From Confluentibacter citreus (GTDB taxonomy: Bacteria > Bacteroidota > Bacteroidia > Flavobacteriales > Flavobacteriaceae), in NCBI RefSeq assembly GCF_002807055.1, contig NZ_NIXN01000003.1, positions 1 through 64,000 of the forward strand: a stretch of 64,000 bases of DNA. Direction: 5' to 3'. Under the pieces are notes generated by a model that worked only from the letters and a program-made list of their open reading frames with translations, was not told where the DNA came from and ran no database searches. Position numbers and translations under genes: made by a program. The first letter of the stretch is position 1; every line of letters begins with the position of its first letter. This document shows, in pieces, positions 34,225 to 43,392 of this stretch.

Positions 34225-35766
34225 ATGGATAAAAAAGAAACCTTTTTTAATTATATCAATCAAGGCAATACAACCAAAGGCGATTTTATTCCTGTGGGTG
34301 CCGCCATGTTAGATGGTGAAACCATTACAAATGCCTTTGTAAAAATTCCATTAAAAACCCTTAACCGTCATGGCTTAATTGCTGGTGCCACGGGTACCGG
34401 CAAAACAAAATCGTTGCAGGTATTGGCGGAAAATTTGAGTGATAAAGGTATTCCTGTATTACTCATGGATATTAAAGGGGATTTAAGTGGATTGGCACAA
34501 GCAGCCACGAGTAATCCGAAAATTGATGAGCGCCATGCCCTAATTGGTTTACCCTATGAAGCTAAAAGTTTCCCTGTTGAAATTTTAACGCTGTCCGAAC
34601 AAGATGGTGTGCGATTAAGAGCTACTATTAGTGAATTCGGACCTGTTTTACTATCACGTATTTTAGATTTATCTGAAGCACAAGCTGGCGTTGTTGCGGT
34701 GATTTTTCAATATTGTGACGATAATAAATTGCCCATTCTAGATTTAAAGGATTTCAAAAAAATATTACAATATGCCACACAAGAAGGTAAAAAAGAATTT
34801 GCTGAGGCTTACGGACACATTTCTACAGCTTCCACAGGATCTATTTTAAGGAAAATAGTGGAATTGGAACAACAAGGAGCCGATTTATTTTTTGGAGAAA
34901 CTTCTTTTGATGTCGATGATTTATTAAGAATTGATAGAGATGGCAGAGGTTATATCAACATCATTAGATTAACCGATATTCAAGATAGACCTAAATTGTT
35001 TTCAACATTCATGTTGAGTTTACTGGCTGAAATTTATTCAACGTTTCCTGAACAAGGCGATAGCGACCGACCAGAACTGGTGATTTTTATTGACGAAGCC
35101 CATTTAATTTTTAATGAAGCCTCTAAAGCCTTGTTAAACCAAATTGAAAGCATTGTCAAGTTAATTAGAAGTAAAGGTGTTGGCTTATATTTTGTCACCC
35201 AAAACCCAACTGATGTACCCGAAGCGGTATTGAGTCAGTTAGGTTTAAAAATTCAGCACTCCCTTAGGGCATTTACTGCCAACGATAGAAAAGCCATTAA
35301 AATGACGGCTCAAAATTACCCTGATTCCGATTATTATGATACTGAAACGGTATTAACATCGCTTGGCATTGGAGAAGCTTTGGTTTCTGCCTTAGACGAG
35401 AAAGGACGTCCTACCCCATTGGCTGCGACCATGATGCGTGCACCCATGAGCCGAATGGATGTATTAACCGACAGTGAATTAAGTACCTTACTTTCCCAAT
35501 CCAAACTTGTAAAAAAGTATAGCGAAACGATTGACAGAGAAAGTGCTTACGAACTTTTGAATGAAAAAATAGAACAAGCAGAAGCAGAAGAAGCTAAGGA
35601 AAAGGCTAAACAAGAACGAGAGGCGCTTGAAAAAGCAACATCTAAACAAAAAACTGCGCCTACAGCTCGTAGAAGCACCGCCATGAATCCTGTTGTAAAA
35701 GTGCTGACAAGTGCTACATTTATTCGTAGTGTATTTGGCATTTTAACAAGAGTCATGAAAAAATAA
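34225..35766 (+). CDS. HerA-like helicase / DUF853 ATPase
   Basis: 513 residues. A P-loop G-A-T-G-T-G-K-T (Walker A) near residue 53 is preceded by L-N-R-H-G-L-I-A. Walker B-like V-I-F-I-D-E-A-H is near 286. N-P-T-D-V-P-E-A-V-L-S-Q-L follows at ~327. This is the YjgR/DUF853 branch of the HerA-FtsK superfamily, often called a helicase-like ATPase with unknown biological role. A charged Glu/Ala/Lys-rich C-terminal stretch (~450-480) looks coiled-coil. First of a run of same-direction genes. Confidence 0.87.
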   Translation: MDKKETFFNYINQGNTTKGDFIPVGAAMLDGETITNAFVKIPLKTLNRHGLIAGATGTGKTKSLQVLAENLSDKGIPVLLMDIKGDLSGLAQAATSNPKIDERHALIGLPYEAKSFPVEILTLSEQDGVRLRATISEFGPVLLSRILDLSEAQAGVVAVIFQYCDDNKLPILDLKDFKKILQYATQEGKKEFAEAYGHISTASTGSILRKIVELEQQGADLFFGETSFDVDDLLRIDRDGRGYINIIRLTDIQDRPKLFSTFMLSLLAEIYSTFPEQGDSDRPELVIFIDEAHLIFNEASKALLNQIESIVKLIRSKGVGLYFVTQNPTDVPEAVLSQLGLKIQHSLRAFTANDRKAIKMTAQNYPDSDYYDTETVLTSLGIGEALVSALDEKGRPTPLAATMMRAPMSRMDVLTDSELSTLLSQSKLVKKYSETIDRESAYELLNEKIEQAEAEEAKEKAKQEREALEKATSKQKTAPTARRSTAMNPVVKVLTSATFIRSVFGILTRVMKK

Positions 35767-35797
35767 CGCTTATTATCAACATAAAACCTTAATTTAA

Positions 35798-36358
35798 ATG
35801 CACAAGCCCCTTTTCAGTATCATCATTCTATTCATATTAGTTGTTAGTTGCAAAAAAGAGCCAAATACTTTTGAAATTGGCAAACAATATGTTGGTTTAT
35901 TGAATGACTCAACTCAGGTTAAAGACCTTAAACATATTTTTAGCAAAGATTCTATTGTTAATTATACTGGTACTGATGAGTTTACCTTAAACATTAATGA
36001 TATTGAAATTTTTGAAAAAGGCGGTAAAAAATTATTGGTCTTAACACCCAGAAAACCATCAGATTCTACATCATTAATAAAGAATGTTAGAATTTTAGAC
36101 CCCCGCTACAAAACCGTTAGAGACATTTCCATATTAAGTACTTTTAAAGATATTTCGGATAATTACAAAATAACCAAAATAGATAATTTAATCAACTCTG
36201 TGCTTATCACAGTTAAAGAAATAAACACCACATTCACCATAGATAAAAAAGAATTACCTGCTAGTCTTCGCTTTGATACCAATTTAAAAATTGAAGCCAT
36301 ACATATTCCAGATAATGCCAAAATAAAATACTTTTTCATAAATTGGAATAACATATAA
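35798..36358 (+). CDS. Small lipoprotein of unknown function
   Basis: 186 residues with lipobox-like L-V-V-S-C at about Cys19 followed by K-K-E-P. The rest has no recognisable motif. It is strand-rich by pattern (alternating hydrophobics) with a regular I-D-K-K-E-L segment near 150. It follows the DUF853 gene by 31 bp and precedes the YitT gene by 9 bp, so it is probably part of the same transcript. No function is assigned. Confidence 0.75.
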   Translation: MHKPLFSIIILFILVVSCKKEPNTFEIGKQYVGLLNDSTQVKDLKHIFSKDSIVNYTGTDEFTLNINDIEIFEKGGKKLLVLTPRKPSDSTSLIKNVRILDPRYKTVRDISILSTFKDISDNYKITKIDNLINSVLITVKEINTTFTIDKKELPASLRFDTNLKIEAIHIPDNAKIKYFFINWNNI

Positions 36359-36367
36359 AAGTTGCCC

Positions 36368-37342
36368 ATGAATGCTTTCTTATCAAAGATTTTAGTAGAA
36401 ATTGCACGCAAGAGAATAAAATCGGAGCAAGAAACTGATGACCCTGTTAGTAAAAAACAAATTGTACCTATAGTTAGAAGGTTTCAAGTAGAAATATCCC
36501 ATGCTATAAAAGAATATATATTTATCCTCATTGGTGTGTTTTCGGCAGGTTTTGGATTAAAAGGTTTTTTATTACCAAATCGGTTTATTGATGGTGGCGC
36601 TACTGGAATGTCTTTATTGCTTCAAAACGTTACGAACTTAGATTTAAGTTATTTTTTAATTCTTGTCAATCTTCCATTTTTAATTCTAGCTTCTAGAACC
36701 CTAAATATTAAGTTTGCCATTCGGAGTATAGCTGCTATAGCCCTTTTGGCTTTTGTGGTTCACTTTGTAGAGTATCCAACAGTAACTGAAGATAAATTAT
36801 TAATTTCTGTTTTTGGAGGATTCTTCTTAGGACTAGGTATAGGCATGTCCATGCGAGGCGGTAGTGTGATTGATGGCACTGAAGTACTCGCTATATTTTT
36901 AAGTAAAAAATTGTCACTTACCATTGGAGATGTCCTGCTTTTAATAAACCTTCTAATATTTTCTGTTGGTGCCTATATCCTATCTGTTGAAACAGCGCTT
37001 TATGCCATATTAACGTATTTAGCAGCTGCCAAAACAGTAGATTTTGTTGTAGATGGTGTTGAAGAATATGTGGGAGTCACCATTATTTCAGAAAAACATC
37101 AAGATTTAAGAACCATGATCACCAAAAACCTAAGACGCGCCTGTACCATTTATGCAGGCAAAGGGGGCTTTGGAACAAATGGCGATAGTTATGATAAAGA
37201 TATTATTTACACCGTTGTTACACGTTTAGAACTTGCCAGATTACAAACCGAAATAGATAAAATAGATAAAAAGGCGTTTATAATCATGGGGATTGTGAAA
37301 GACCTTAAAGGTGGTATGATAAAGAGAAAACCGCTAAAATAG
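36368..37342 (+). CDS. YitT-family membrane protein (DUF161 / DUF2179)
   Basis: 324 residues from the ATG at 36368; a TTG at 36362 is only two codons earlier. About six hydrophobic helices (residues ~50-225, starting E-Y-I-F-I-L-I-G-V-F-S-A-G-F-G-L-K-G) form the YitT domain, with I-D-G-G-A-T-G-M-S and S-V-I-D-G-T-E motifs. The C-terminal cytoplasmic domain (~235-318, V-G-V-T-I-I-S-E-K, G-G-F-G-T-N-G) is DUF2179. Role unknown; it may be a transporter or sensor in the inner membrane. Confidence 0.9.
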   Translation: MNAFLSKILVEIARKRIKSEQETDDPVSKKQIVPIVRRFQVEISHAIKEYIFILIGVFSAGFGLKGFLLPNRFIDGGATGMSLLLQNVTNLDLSYFLILVNLPFLILASRTLNIKFAIRSIAAIALLAFVVHFVEYPTVTEDKLLISVFGGFFLGLGIGMSMRGGSVIDGTEVLAIFLSKKLSLTIGDVLLLINLLIFSVGAYILSVETALYAILTYLAAAKTVDFVVDGVEEYVGVTIISEKHQDLRTMITKNLRRACTIYAGKGGFGTNGDSYDKDIIYTVVTRLELARLQTEIDKIDKKAFIIMGIVKDLKGGMIKRKPLK

Positions 37343-37353
37343 TGATTTTGGTC

Positions 37354-37374
37354 ATGGGTCCTGGGTCTTCATGT
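37354..37374. repeat. Short GGGTC-type repeat
   Basis: CATGGGTCCTGGGTCTTC reads as two degenerate copies of a 7-bp unit (NNTGGGTC). Same class as the other short arrays in the window. Confidence 0.3.
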
Positions 37375-37462
37375 TATTAGAAAAAATTAGTGAATTAGCG
37401 TCAGAAAGCATATAGTACAAAACACTTTACGAGGGTGTTCGGTAAATAGAGAAATTTTTAAA

Positions 37463-38290
37463 ATGAATAAGTACCTCCCAAAAATTATTGGCTCGTCCAT
37501 AAACTTTATCAGCCATATTTCAACGCCATTTGCTGTCCATTTGGCTTTTCAACTGTTTTCCAGACCCCAAAAAGGAAACGCTAAAAAAATGGACACTGAA
37601 TTTCTTAGCAGCTCCATCCAAAAAGAATTATGGTATCAAGATCTAAACATCATGACCTATCAATGGGCAGGAAAAAAGGAAACCATTCTATTAGTTCATG
37701 GCTGGGAAAGCAACACCTCCAGATGGAAAAAATTAATTGAACTTTTAAAAGCCCTCGATTATAATATCATCGCTTTGGATGCTCCTGCACATGGTAATTC
37801 TGGAGGCGTATTATTTAATGCCGTGCTATATTCGGAATGTATTCATGAGATTGCTAAAACAATAAATCCAACTATTATTATTGGTCATTCTGTTGGCGGC
37901 ATAGCGACTGTAATTTCCATGCACAAATACAATTTACCTTCGGTTAAAAAATTGGTTTTATTGGGAGCGCCTTCAAACTTTACAGGTATTTTTAAGCGTT
38001 ATAAAAGTATGATGCGTTATAACAATAAGGTTTCTAATGGCATTGACGAATGGGTATTTAACCGCTTCGGACGTCTACCAAGTTATTATCACATTAGTAA
38101 TTTTTCAGAAAACATCCATTCCAAAGGACTCGTCATTCACGATAAAGAGGACAAGATTATTCCTTATAGCGATGCTTTAGATTACCAAAAACATTATAAA
38201 AATTCAATACTTATATCAACCTCTGGTTTGGGCCACGGTTTAAAATCCAAGGAAATTAATGCACACATTTTAGACTTCATCAACCAATAG
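37463..38290 (+). CDS. Alpha/beta hydrolase
   Basis: 275 residues. The oxyanion region L-L-V-H-G-W-E-S-N lies near residue 75. The nucleophile elbow G-H-S-V-G-G is near 141 (Ser). The acid is probably Asp in H-D-K-E-D-K near 229, and the His is in G-L-G-H-G-L near 259. All catalytic elements are present. N-terminal residues ~5-35 are hydrophobic/amphipathic and might associate with a membrane. Substrate unknown. Confidence 0.88.
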   Translation: MNKYLPKIIGSSINFISHISTPFAVHLAFQLFSRPQKGNAKKMDTEFLSSSIQKELWYQDLNIMTYQWAGKKETILLVHGWESNTSRWKKLIELLKALDYNIIALDAPAHGNSGGVLFNAVLYSECIHEIAKTINPTIIIGHSVGGIATVISMHKYNLPSVKKLVLLGAPSNFTGIFKRYKSMMRYNNKVSNGIDEWVFNRFGRLPSYYHISNFSENIHSKGLVIHDKEDKIIPYSDALDYQKHYKNSILISTSGLGHGLKSKEINAHILDFINQ

Positions 38291-38297
38291 TTTATTG

Positions 38298-38305
38298 TAT
38301 TTTTG
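38298..38305 (+). promoter_or_regulatory. Promoter -7 element touching the rluF start
   Basis: TATTTTTG ends 4 nt before the rluF ATG at 38310, which would leave almost no leader. The -33 region shows no strong TTG. Confidence 0.5.
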
Positions 38306-38309
38306 GGCT

Positions 38310-39065
38310 ATGGAAGCAGAATTAAAACGAATCAATAAATATTTAAGTGAGGTAGGCTATTGCTCCCGTAGGGAAGCCGATAAACTTATAGAAGCTGGAC
38401 GCGTAACCATTAACGGTATCATTCCAGAAATGGGCACAAAAGTGGCTCCTAATGATGTTGTTCATGTTGATGGAAAAGAAATAAGCAATACAAACCAATC
38501 GTTTGTTTATTTAGCTTTTAATAAACCCGTAGGCATTGTTTGCACCACCGATACCAGTGTTGAAAAGGATAATATTATTGATTTTATTAAGTATCCAAAA
38601 CGCATTTTTCCAATCGGCCGATTAGATAAACCAAGTGAAGGCTTAATACTTTTAACTGATGATGGTGATATTGTAAATAAAATTCTTCGTGCCAGTAATA
38701 ATCATGAAAAGGAATACATCGTGAAAGTAGACAAACCCATTTCGCAAACGTTTGTTGATCGTATGGCTGGCGGTATCCCTTTGGAAGATTTGGATAGGGT
38801 CACCAAAAAATGTGTTGTTGAAAAATTGAGCACATACGAATTTAAAATTATATTGACCCAAGGTTTAAACAGACAAATTCGCAGGATGTGTGAATATTTA
38901 AATTATGAAGTTGAAACACTGAAACGGGTTCGTATCATGAACATTAAAATGGATATGCCCGTTGGCGAATACCGAGAATTGACTAATGAAGAATTTAGCG
39001 AATTAAACAGACTGATTAGTGATTCAACTAAAGAGTATAAACCTAATACAGTTCGCCGAAATTAA
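38310..39065 (+). CDS. rluF: 23S rRNA pseudouridine(2604) synthase RluF
   Basis: 251 residues from the ATG at 38310; a TTG at 38295 would lie before the predicted promoter -7 element. N-terminal S4-like RNA-binding domain (R-I-N-K-Y-L-S-E-V-G-Y-C-S-R-R-E-A-D). Then pseudouridine synthase domain with K-P-V-G-I-V-C-T-T near 76, catalytic Asp in G-R-L-D-K-P-S-E-G near 111, and L-N-R-Q-I-R-R-M-C near 187. This pattern is that of RluF rather than RsuA/RluB. Confidence 0.93.
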   Translation: MEAELKRINKYLSEVGYCSRREADKLIEAGRVTINGIIPEMGTKVAPNDVVHVDGKEISNTNQSFVYLAFNKPVGIVCTTDTSVEKDNIIDFIKYPKRIFPIGRLDKPSEGLILLTDDGDIVNKILRASNNHEKEYIVKVDKPISQTFVDRMAGGIPLEDLDRVTKKCVVEKLSTYEFKIILTQGLNRQIRRMCEYLNYEVETLKRVRIMNIKMDMPVGEYRELTNEEFSELNRLISDSTKEYKPNTVRRN

Positions 39066-39172
39066 TAGAAACTACCAAACAAATGGACAACTTAATATTA
39101 GTAATTTAAAACGCGTGCGCTTCATTTTATAACGTTCATCGTACCCTTTTTAGCTCTATCTTAGCATCAAAA

Positions 39173-39180
39173 TAAATTTG
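39173..39180 (+). promoter_or_regulatory. Promoter -7 element directly before the small membrane protein
   Basis: TAAATTTG (TAnnTTTG) lies 5 nt before the ATG at 39186. TTTTAG at 39149-39154 with a 19-nt spacing is a weak -33 candidate. Confidence 0.5.
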
Positions 39181-39185
39181 AAATT

Positions 39186-39371
39186 ATGATACGAATATTG
39201 GCATTGATTTTAACTGTTGGAGGTATGACAGCCTTAATTTTAGGTGTTTTAGGTATTTTTGGAAATAACGTTGTAGCACTTAGCCCTTGGGCATTAACTA
39301 TATTAGGGGGTGTTTTTTTTATCGCCGGCGTATCTATGCTAAAATATAGAAAGGATGAACCAGGGAATTAA
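39186..39371 (+). CDS. Small two-helix membrane protein of unknown function
   Basis: 61 residues with two hydrophobic segments (about 3-25 and 34-52) joined by a short turn, and a charged C-terminus (Y-R-K-D-E-P). Its position directly after a good -7 element and separate from neighbours supports it as a real gene. No family recognised; the two-helix plan resembles small membrane proteins of the Bacteroidota. Confidence 0.6.
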   Translation: MIRILALILTVGGMTALILGVLGIFGNNVVALSPWALTILGGVFFIAGVSMLKYRKDEPGN

Positions 39372-39429
39372 TCTTATATAAAAATTTAGCTGAAATTTTT
39401 ATCAATAAGTATAGAAAACGAATTAACCA

Positions 39430-40311
39430 TTAGTTAGAGCTACGTCTCTCGCAAGCTAATAGTGTGTTTTTTAATAGCATGGCAATCGTCATGGGGCCAA
39501 CACCACCGGGAACCGGGGTTATATAACTCGCTTTTTTACTAACGCTTTCAAAATCGACGTCACCTGCCAATCTGTAACCAGTTGATTTTGTTGCATCGGG
39601 AACGCGTGTAATACCTACATCAATAATAACAACATCATCCTTAACCATATCGCCCGTTAAGAACTCTGAAATACCAATTGCGGCTACAATAATATCCGCT
39701 TGCTTCGTAATCCCTGCCAAGTTTTTTGTACGACTGTGAACAACCGTTACGGTGGCGTCTCCTGCCTTTCGTTTCTGACTCATTAAAATACTCATGGGTC
39801 GACCAACAATATGGCTTCTTCCCATAACAACGACATTTTTTCCAGAAGTTTCTACTTGATAACGTTCCAACAATTCAAGAATGCCATAAGGTGTTGCTGG
39901 TAAGAAAGTAGGCAAATCTAAAGCCATTTTCCCAACATTTGTGGGATGAAATCCATCAACATCTTTATCAGGATGAACGGCCATTAAAACTTTTTGTTCA
40001 TCTATATGCGTTGGTAAAGGCAATTGAACAATAAATCCATCGATATCATCATTGGTATTCAATTCATTTATTTTTGCCAACAATTCTTTTTCAGAGGTAT
40101 ATTCAGGCAAATCAATCAACGTGGATTTGAAACCAATTTTCTCGCAAGCCTTCACTTTGGCATTCACATACGTCATACTCGCACCATCTGTACCCACCAA
40201 AATGGCAGCCAAATGCGGTACTTTTTGGCCATTAAAAACCATCGCTTCTACATGTTCAGCGATTTCATCTTTTATGTCATTACTAACTTTTTTACCGTCT
40301 AAAATTATCAT
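39430..40311 (-). CDS. folD: Bifunctional methylenetetrahydrofolate dehydrogenase/cyclohydrolase
   Basis: 293 residues, normal length. Makes 10-formyl-THF through 5,10-methenyl-THF. Motifs: Y-V-N-A-K-V-K-A-C near 49-57 (catalytic Tyr and Lys), [10 protein letters not shown] near 95, [11 protein letters not shown] near 160, and [10 protein letters not shown] near 265. Cytoplasmic. Confidence 0.97.
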   Translation of the reverse strand: MIILDGKKVSNDIKDEIAEHVEAMVFNGQKVPHLAAILVGTDGASMTYVNAKVKACEKIGFKSTLIDLPEYTSEKELLAKINELNTNDDIDGFIVQLPLPTHIDEQKVLMAVHPDKDVDGFHPTNVGKMALDLPTFLPATPYGILELLERYQVETSGKNVVVMGRSHIVGRPMSILMSQKRKAGDATVTVVHSRTKNLAGITKQADIIVAAIGISEFLTGDMVKDDVVIIDVGITRVPDATKSTGYRLAGDVDFESVSKKASYITPVPGGVGPMTIAMLLKNTLLACERRSSN

Positions 40312-40323
40312 ATAAATAGTTTT

Positions 40324-40347
40324 CAGTCGCAGTGGCAGTCCCAGTTT
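40324..40347. repeat. Hexamer repeat array on one side of the broken four-helix gene
   Basis: CAGTCG, CAGTGG, CAGTCC, CAGTTT: four 6-bp units of CAGTNN on the plus strand. The same ACTGNN unit occurs in the opposite orientation on the other side of the pseudogene (40750-40773). Confidence 0.7.
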
Positions 40348-40349
40348 AC

Positions 40350-40727
40350 TTATTCGTTCACTGAATTTACTCCGAACTTGCTTGGATTGTTAATCATATA
40401 ATTTATAAGTTTACCAACTTCAATACTTTGTTCGGAAAACTTTAAATGCTTTTCTTTATCTATATAATTACAGGCTTAGGCAAAATCTAACCATGTGCTA
40501 GTTTCAGAATTTTCCCCATCTGCATCAGTTAGCTTACTTATAAAATGCTTTGGATATATTCTTTTTCTATATGCTTCCGCTATGTTAGCAGAAACCGACC
40601 TAGAACTTCTTCTAATTTGATCTGTTAAAGAATATGTTTCTTCCTTTGGAAAGGATTTAGAAATTTCAAAAACAAACATAGCCAATTCAAAAGATTTTTG
40701 GTAAGCTAATAGTTTTTTGAAATCCAT
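40350..40727 (-). pseudogene. Four-helix-bundle protein (S23/intervening-protein family), broken by a stop codon
   Basis: Intact homologues are ~118-125 residues. Here codons 1-83 (ending T-W-L-D-F-A) match the family, starting D-F-K-K-L-L-A-Y-Q-K-S-F-E-L-A and containing Q-I-R-R-S-S-R-S-V-S-A-N-I-A-E-A. A TAA then occurs in the same frame. Continuing in that frame gives C-N-Y-I-D-K-E-K-H-L-K-F-S-E-Q-S and then [15 protein letters not shown] to a TAA at 40350-40352, which is the family's C-terminal helix. So it is a nonsense mutation, probably of a Lys codon in the usual F-A-K-D-C. No frameshift. An 83-residue truncated protein might still be made. Confidence 0.85.
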
Positions 40728-40749
40728 AAAATAAATTTTATTACTAAAA

Positions 40750-40773
40750 ACTGAGACTGAAACTGTAAACTAA
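40750..40773. repeat. Hexamer repeat array on the other side of the broken four-helix gene
   Basis: ACTGAG, ACTGAA, ACTGTA, AACTAA: degenerate ACTGNN units on the plus strand, inverted relative to the CAGTNN array at 40324. The two arrays bracket the pseudogene. Confidence 0.6.
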
Positions 40774-40774
40774 C

Positions 40775-42103
40775 CTAGCGCATATTCTTCATCATCTGCA
40801 TCATCTGTTTGCCACCGCCGCCTTGCATCATTTTCATCATTTTGCTCATTTGTTCAAACTGCTTTAAAAGTTGATTCACTTGCTGTACAGACGTTCCAGA
40901 ACCATCTCCAATACGCTTTTTTCTGCTAGCATTAATAATAGCTGGGTTGCTACGTTCTTTAGGCGTCATGGAATGAATGATGGCTTCAATACCTTTAAAC
41001 GCATTATCATCAATATCGACATCTTTCATCATTTTTCCAGCGCCGGGAATCATGCCAACCAAATCTTTCATATTTCCCATTTTCTTGATTTGCTGAATCT
41101 GTTTCAAGAAATCGTCAAATCCAAACTGATTTTTAGCAATCTTCTTTTGAAGTTTTCTAGCCTCTTCTTCATCAAATTGTTCTTGGGCACGTTCTACAAG
41201 GGACACTACATCTCCCATTCCCAAAATACGATCGGCCATACGCGACGGATAGAACACATCAATCGCTTCCATTTTCTCACCTGTACCAATAAACTTAATG
41301 GGTTTATTAACAACCGATTTAATCGAAATAGCCGCTCCACCTCTAGTATCACCATCTAATTTGGTAAGAATAACACCATCAAAATTCAATACATCGTTAA
41401 ACGCTTTTGCGGTGTTAACGGCATCTTGTCCTGTCATGGCATCCACCACAAACAAGGTTTCCTGTGGCTTAATGGCTTTATGGATATTTGATATTTCGGT
41501 CATCATCACTTCATCAACAGCTAAACGACCTGCGGTATCTATAATCACCACATTATAACCATTTGCTTTCGCATGGGCAATACCCGCTTGCGCAATGGCT
41601 ACTGGATTTGTATTTCCTTTATCACTAAAAACCTCAACACCAACTTGTTCCCCAACAATATGCAATTGGTCTATCGCCGCTGGACGGTATACGTCACATG
41701 CAACCAACAATGGTTTTTTGGATTTTTTTGTTTTAAGATAGTTAGCTAGTTTACCAGAAAAGGTTGTTTTACCAGAACCTTGCAAACCGGACATTAAAAT
41801 AACACTTGGCGTTCCAGACAAATTAATACCTTCAGCATCGCCACCCATTAGCTCGGTAAGTTCGTCTTTTACAATCTTAACCATTAATTGCCCAGGCTGT
41901 AACGTTGTTAATACGTTTTGCCCTAAAGCCTTTTCTTTAACCGTGGTGGTAAAATCTTTTGCTATTTTAAAATTAACGTCAGCATCCAATAAAGCGCGAC
42001 GTACTTCTTTAAGTGTTTCTGCAACATTTACCTCTGTAATGCTACCATGTCCTTTTAAAACATGTAACGCTTTATCTAACTTTTCACTTAAATTATTAAA
42101 CAT
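40775..42103 (-). CDS. ffh: Signal recognition particle protein Ffh
   Basis: 442 residues from the ATG at 42103; an earlier start (42145) would add a short unrelated stretch. N domain, then GTPase: G-L-Q-G-S-G-K-T-T near 108, D-V-Y-R-P-A near 141, D-T-A-G-R near 190, T-K-L-D-G-D-T-R-G-G near 247. Methionine-rich M domain from ~305, ending in a Met-Gln-Gly-Gly run that is typical of Flavobacteriia. Delivers inner-membrane proteins to FtsY. Confidence 0.96.
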   Translation of the reverse strand: MFNNLSEKLDKALHVLKGHGSITEVNVAETLKEVRRALLDADVNFKIAKDFTTTVKEKALGQNVLTTLQPGQLMVKIVKDELTELMGGDAEGINLSGTPSVILMSGLQGSGKTTFSGKLANYLKTKKSKKPLLVACDVYRPAAIDQLHIVGEQVGVEVFSDKGNTNPVAIAQAGIAHAKANGYNVVIIDTAGRLAVDEVMMTEISNIHKAIKPQETLFVVDAMTGQDAVNTAKAFNDVLNFDGVILTKLDGDTRGGAAISIKSVVNKPIKFIGTGEKMEAIDVFYPSRMADRILGMGDVVSLVERAQEQFDEEEARKLQKKIAKNQFGFDDFLKQIQQIKKMGNMKDLVGMIPGAGKMMKDVDIDDNAFKGIEAIIHSMTPKERSNPAIINASRKKRIGDGSGTSVQQVNQLLKQFEQMSKMMKMMQGGGGKQMMQMMKNMR

Positions 42104-42150
42104 AATATTTCTTGAAATTTTAACTAACCTTGCTCTTATAAACAAAGATG

Positions 42151-42158
42151 CAAAAATA
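42151..42158 (-). promoter_or_regulatory. Promoter -7 element of ffh
   Basis: Minus-strand TATTTTTG about 47 nt before the ffh ATG. A second near-match, CATCTTTG, lies at about 42143-42150. No clear -33. Confidence 0.4.
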
Positions 42159-42315
42159 AAGAAATATTTTGTTTTTCTTTAGAAAGATTCACCTTTTCAC
42201 GGACTGACAATTTAAATAGCTCCTTCTATAAAATGAATAAAAAACTCATTGTTCAGTGATTTGATGTTTATATTTTCTTTAGGGTTTATTTAAAAACATC
42301 ACCTATCTTAGCTAA

Positions 42316-43392
42316 ATGATTTGGATTATATTCTACTTTTTATTTTCAACCATACTTATTATAGCATCGATACTTCCATTTATATCCCATCAATATTGGA
42401 TATTTAGAATATGTGAATTTGCTAGAATGCAAATCTTAATTACACAAATTGTCACTCTAATTTTTGGAATATTAATATATAATCTACTGCCAATCCATAT
42501 ATTAATAACTGAAATTCTTTTGTTTATTTTCATAATGAATCACGCCGTGATATTGATGCCTTATGTACCCTTCAAAAATCTGTTTCGGAATGCTAAAACA
42601 CGAAAAAGTGATAAATCAATATCCGTCCTGTCGTTCAATGTATATCAATACAATAAGGAGTATCTAAAATTCATTTCTTTGGTTAATGAATTGAAACCAG
42701 ACATATTTTTAACCATGGAATCGAATTCAGATTGGGAACAGGCTATGTCCGTTTTAGACACCCAATATCCATATCGAAAAAAAGTAGCATTAGAAAATAC
42801 ATACGGCATTCACTTTTACTCTAAAATAAAGGTCGATGATTGTAAGGTGAATTATTTTATGGCAGACGACCTACCTTCCATCGAGGCCAATTTAACGACT
42901 GACAACAATGAAAAACTCACGTTTTTTGGCACACATCCGCCACCTCCCAGCCCAACTGAAGAAGACACTTCCAAAGAGCGGGATGGTGAAATTATAATGA
43001 TTGGAAAAAAAGTCAAGGAGTACAACAATCCCGTAATTGTAGTGGGTGATTTTAATAATGTTGCTTGGTCTAAATCGAGCAAATTATTTAAAAAAATATC
43101 GGGATTAATAGATCCTCGTATCGGGAGAGGCTTTTTCTCCACGTACCATGCTAATTACAAGCTATTACGATTTCCAATTGATTTGCTTTTTCATTCCAAT
43201 AGTATTTTTATTGAAGAATTTAAGACCCTAGAAAATATTGGGTCAGACCACTTGCCCCTATACTGTCGTTTTTTTATTGATTCTAAAATGAACAAAAAAG
43301 AAACAAATGAAGAAAACTTGGATAGCGAGGATTTACAGGAAGCAAATGAAATGATTGAGGAAGGAAAAAAAGAAGAAGGTAGTGATAGATAA
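42316..43392 (+). CDS. Membrane-anchored endonuclease/exonuclease/phosphatase-fold protein
   Basis: 358 residues. Three hydrophobic helices occupy ~1-85 (inner membrane). The catalytic region has L-S-F-N-V-Y-Q-Y-N near 106, D-I-F-L-T-M-E-S-N (Glu metal ligand) near 131, V-V-G-D-F-N-N-V near 240 (typical V-x-G-D-F-N), and G-S-D-H-L-P-L near 314 (catalytic Asp-His). An unusual P-P-P-P-S-P-T-E-E-D-T-S-K insertion follows T-H near 210. C-terminus is Glu-rich (~330-358). It might cut phosphodiesters of lipids or nucleic acid; the substrate is unknown. The stretch 43393-43947 (555 bp) is AT-rich without a gene; it holds one small hairpin (43440-43454) and one 15-codon ORF (43780-43827) that I do not trust. 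Confidence 0.82.
   Translation: MIWIIFYFLFSTILIIASILPFISHQYWIFRICEFARMQILITQIVTLIFGILIYNLLPIHILITEILLFIFIMNHAVILMPYVPFKNLFRNAKTRKSDKSISVLSFNVYQYNKEYLKFISLVNELKPDIFLTMESNSDWEQAMSVLDTQYPYRKKVALENTYGIHFYSKIKVDDCKVNYFMADDLPSIEANLTTDNNEKLTFFGTHPPPPSPTEEDTSKERDGEIIMIGKKVKEYNNPVIVVGDFNNVAWSKSSKLFKKISGLIDPRIGRGFFSTYHANYKLLRFPIDLLFHSNSIFIEEFKTLENIGSDHLPLYCRFFIDSKMNKKETNEENLDSEDLQEANEMIEEGKKEEGSDR

Noticed and set aside
39380-39400. AAAAATTT/AAATTTTT inverted repeat between convergent genes
   Set aside because: All-AT stem of 8 bp. It may help termination but is too weak to call.
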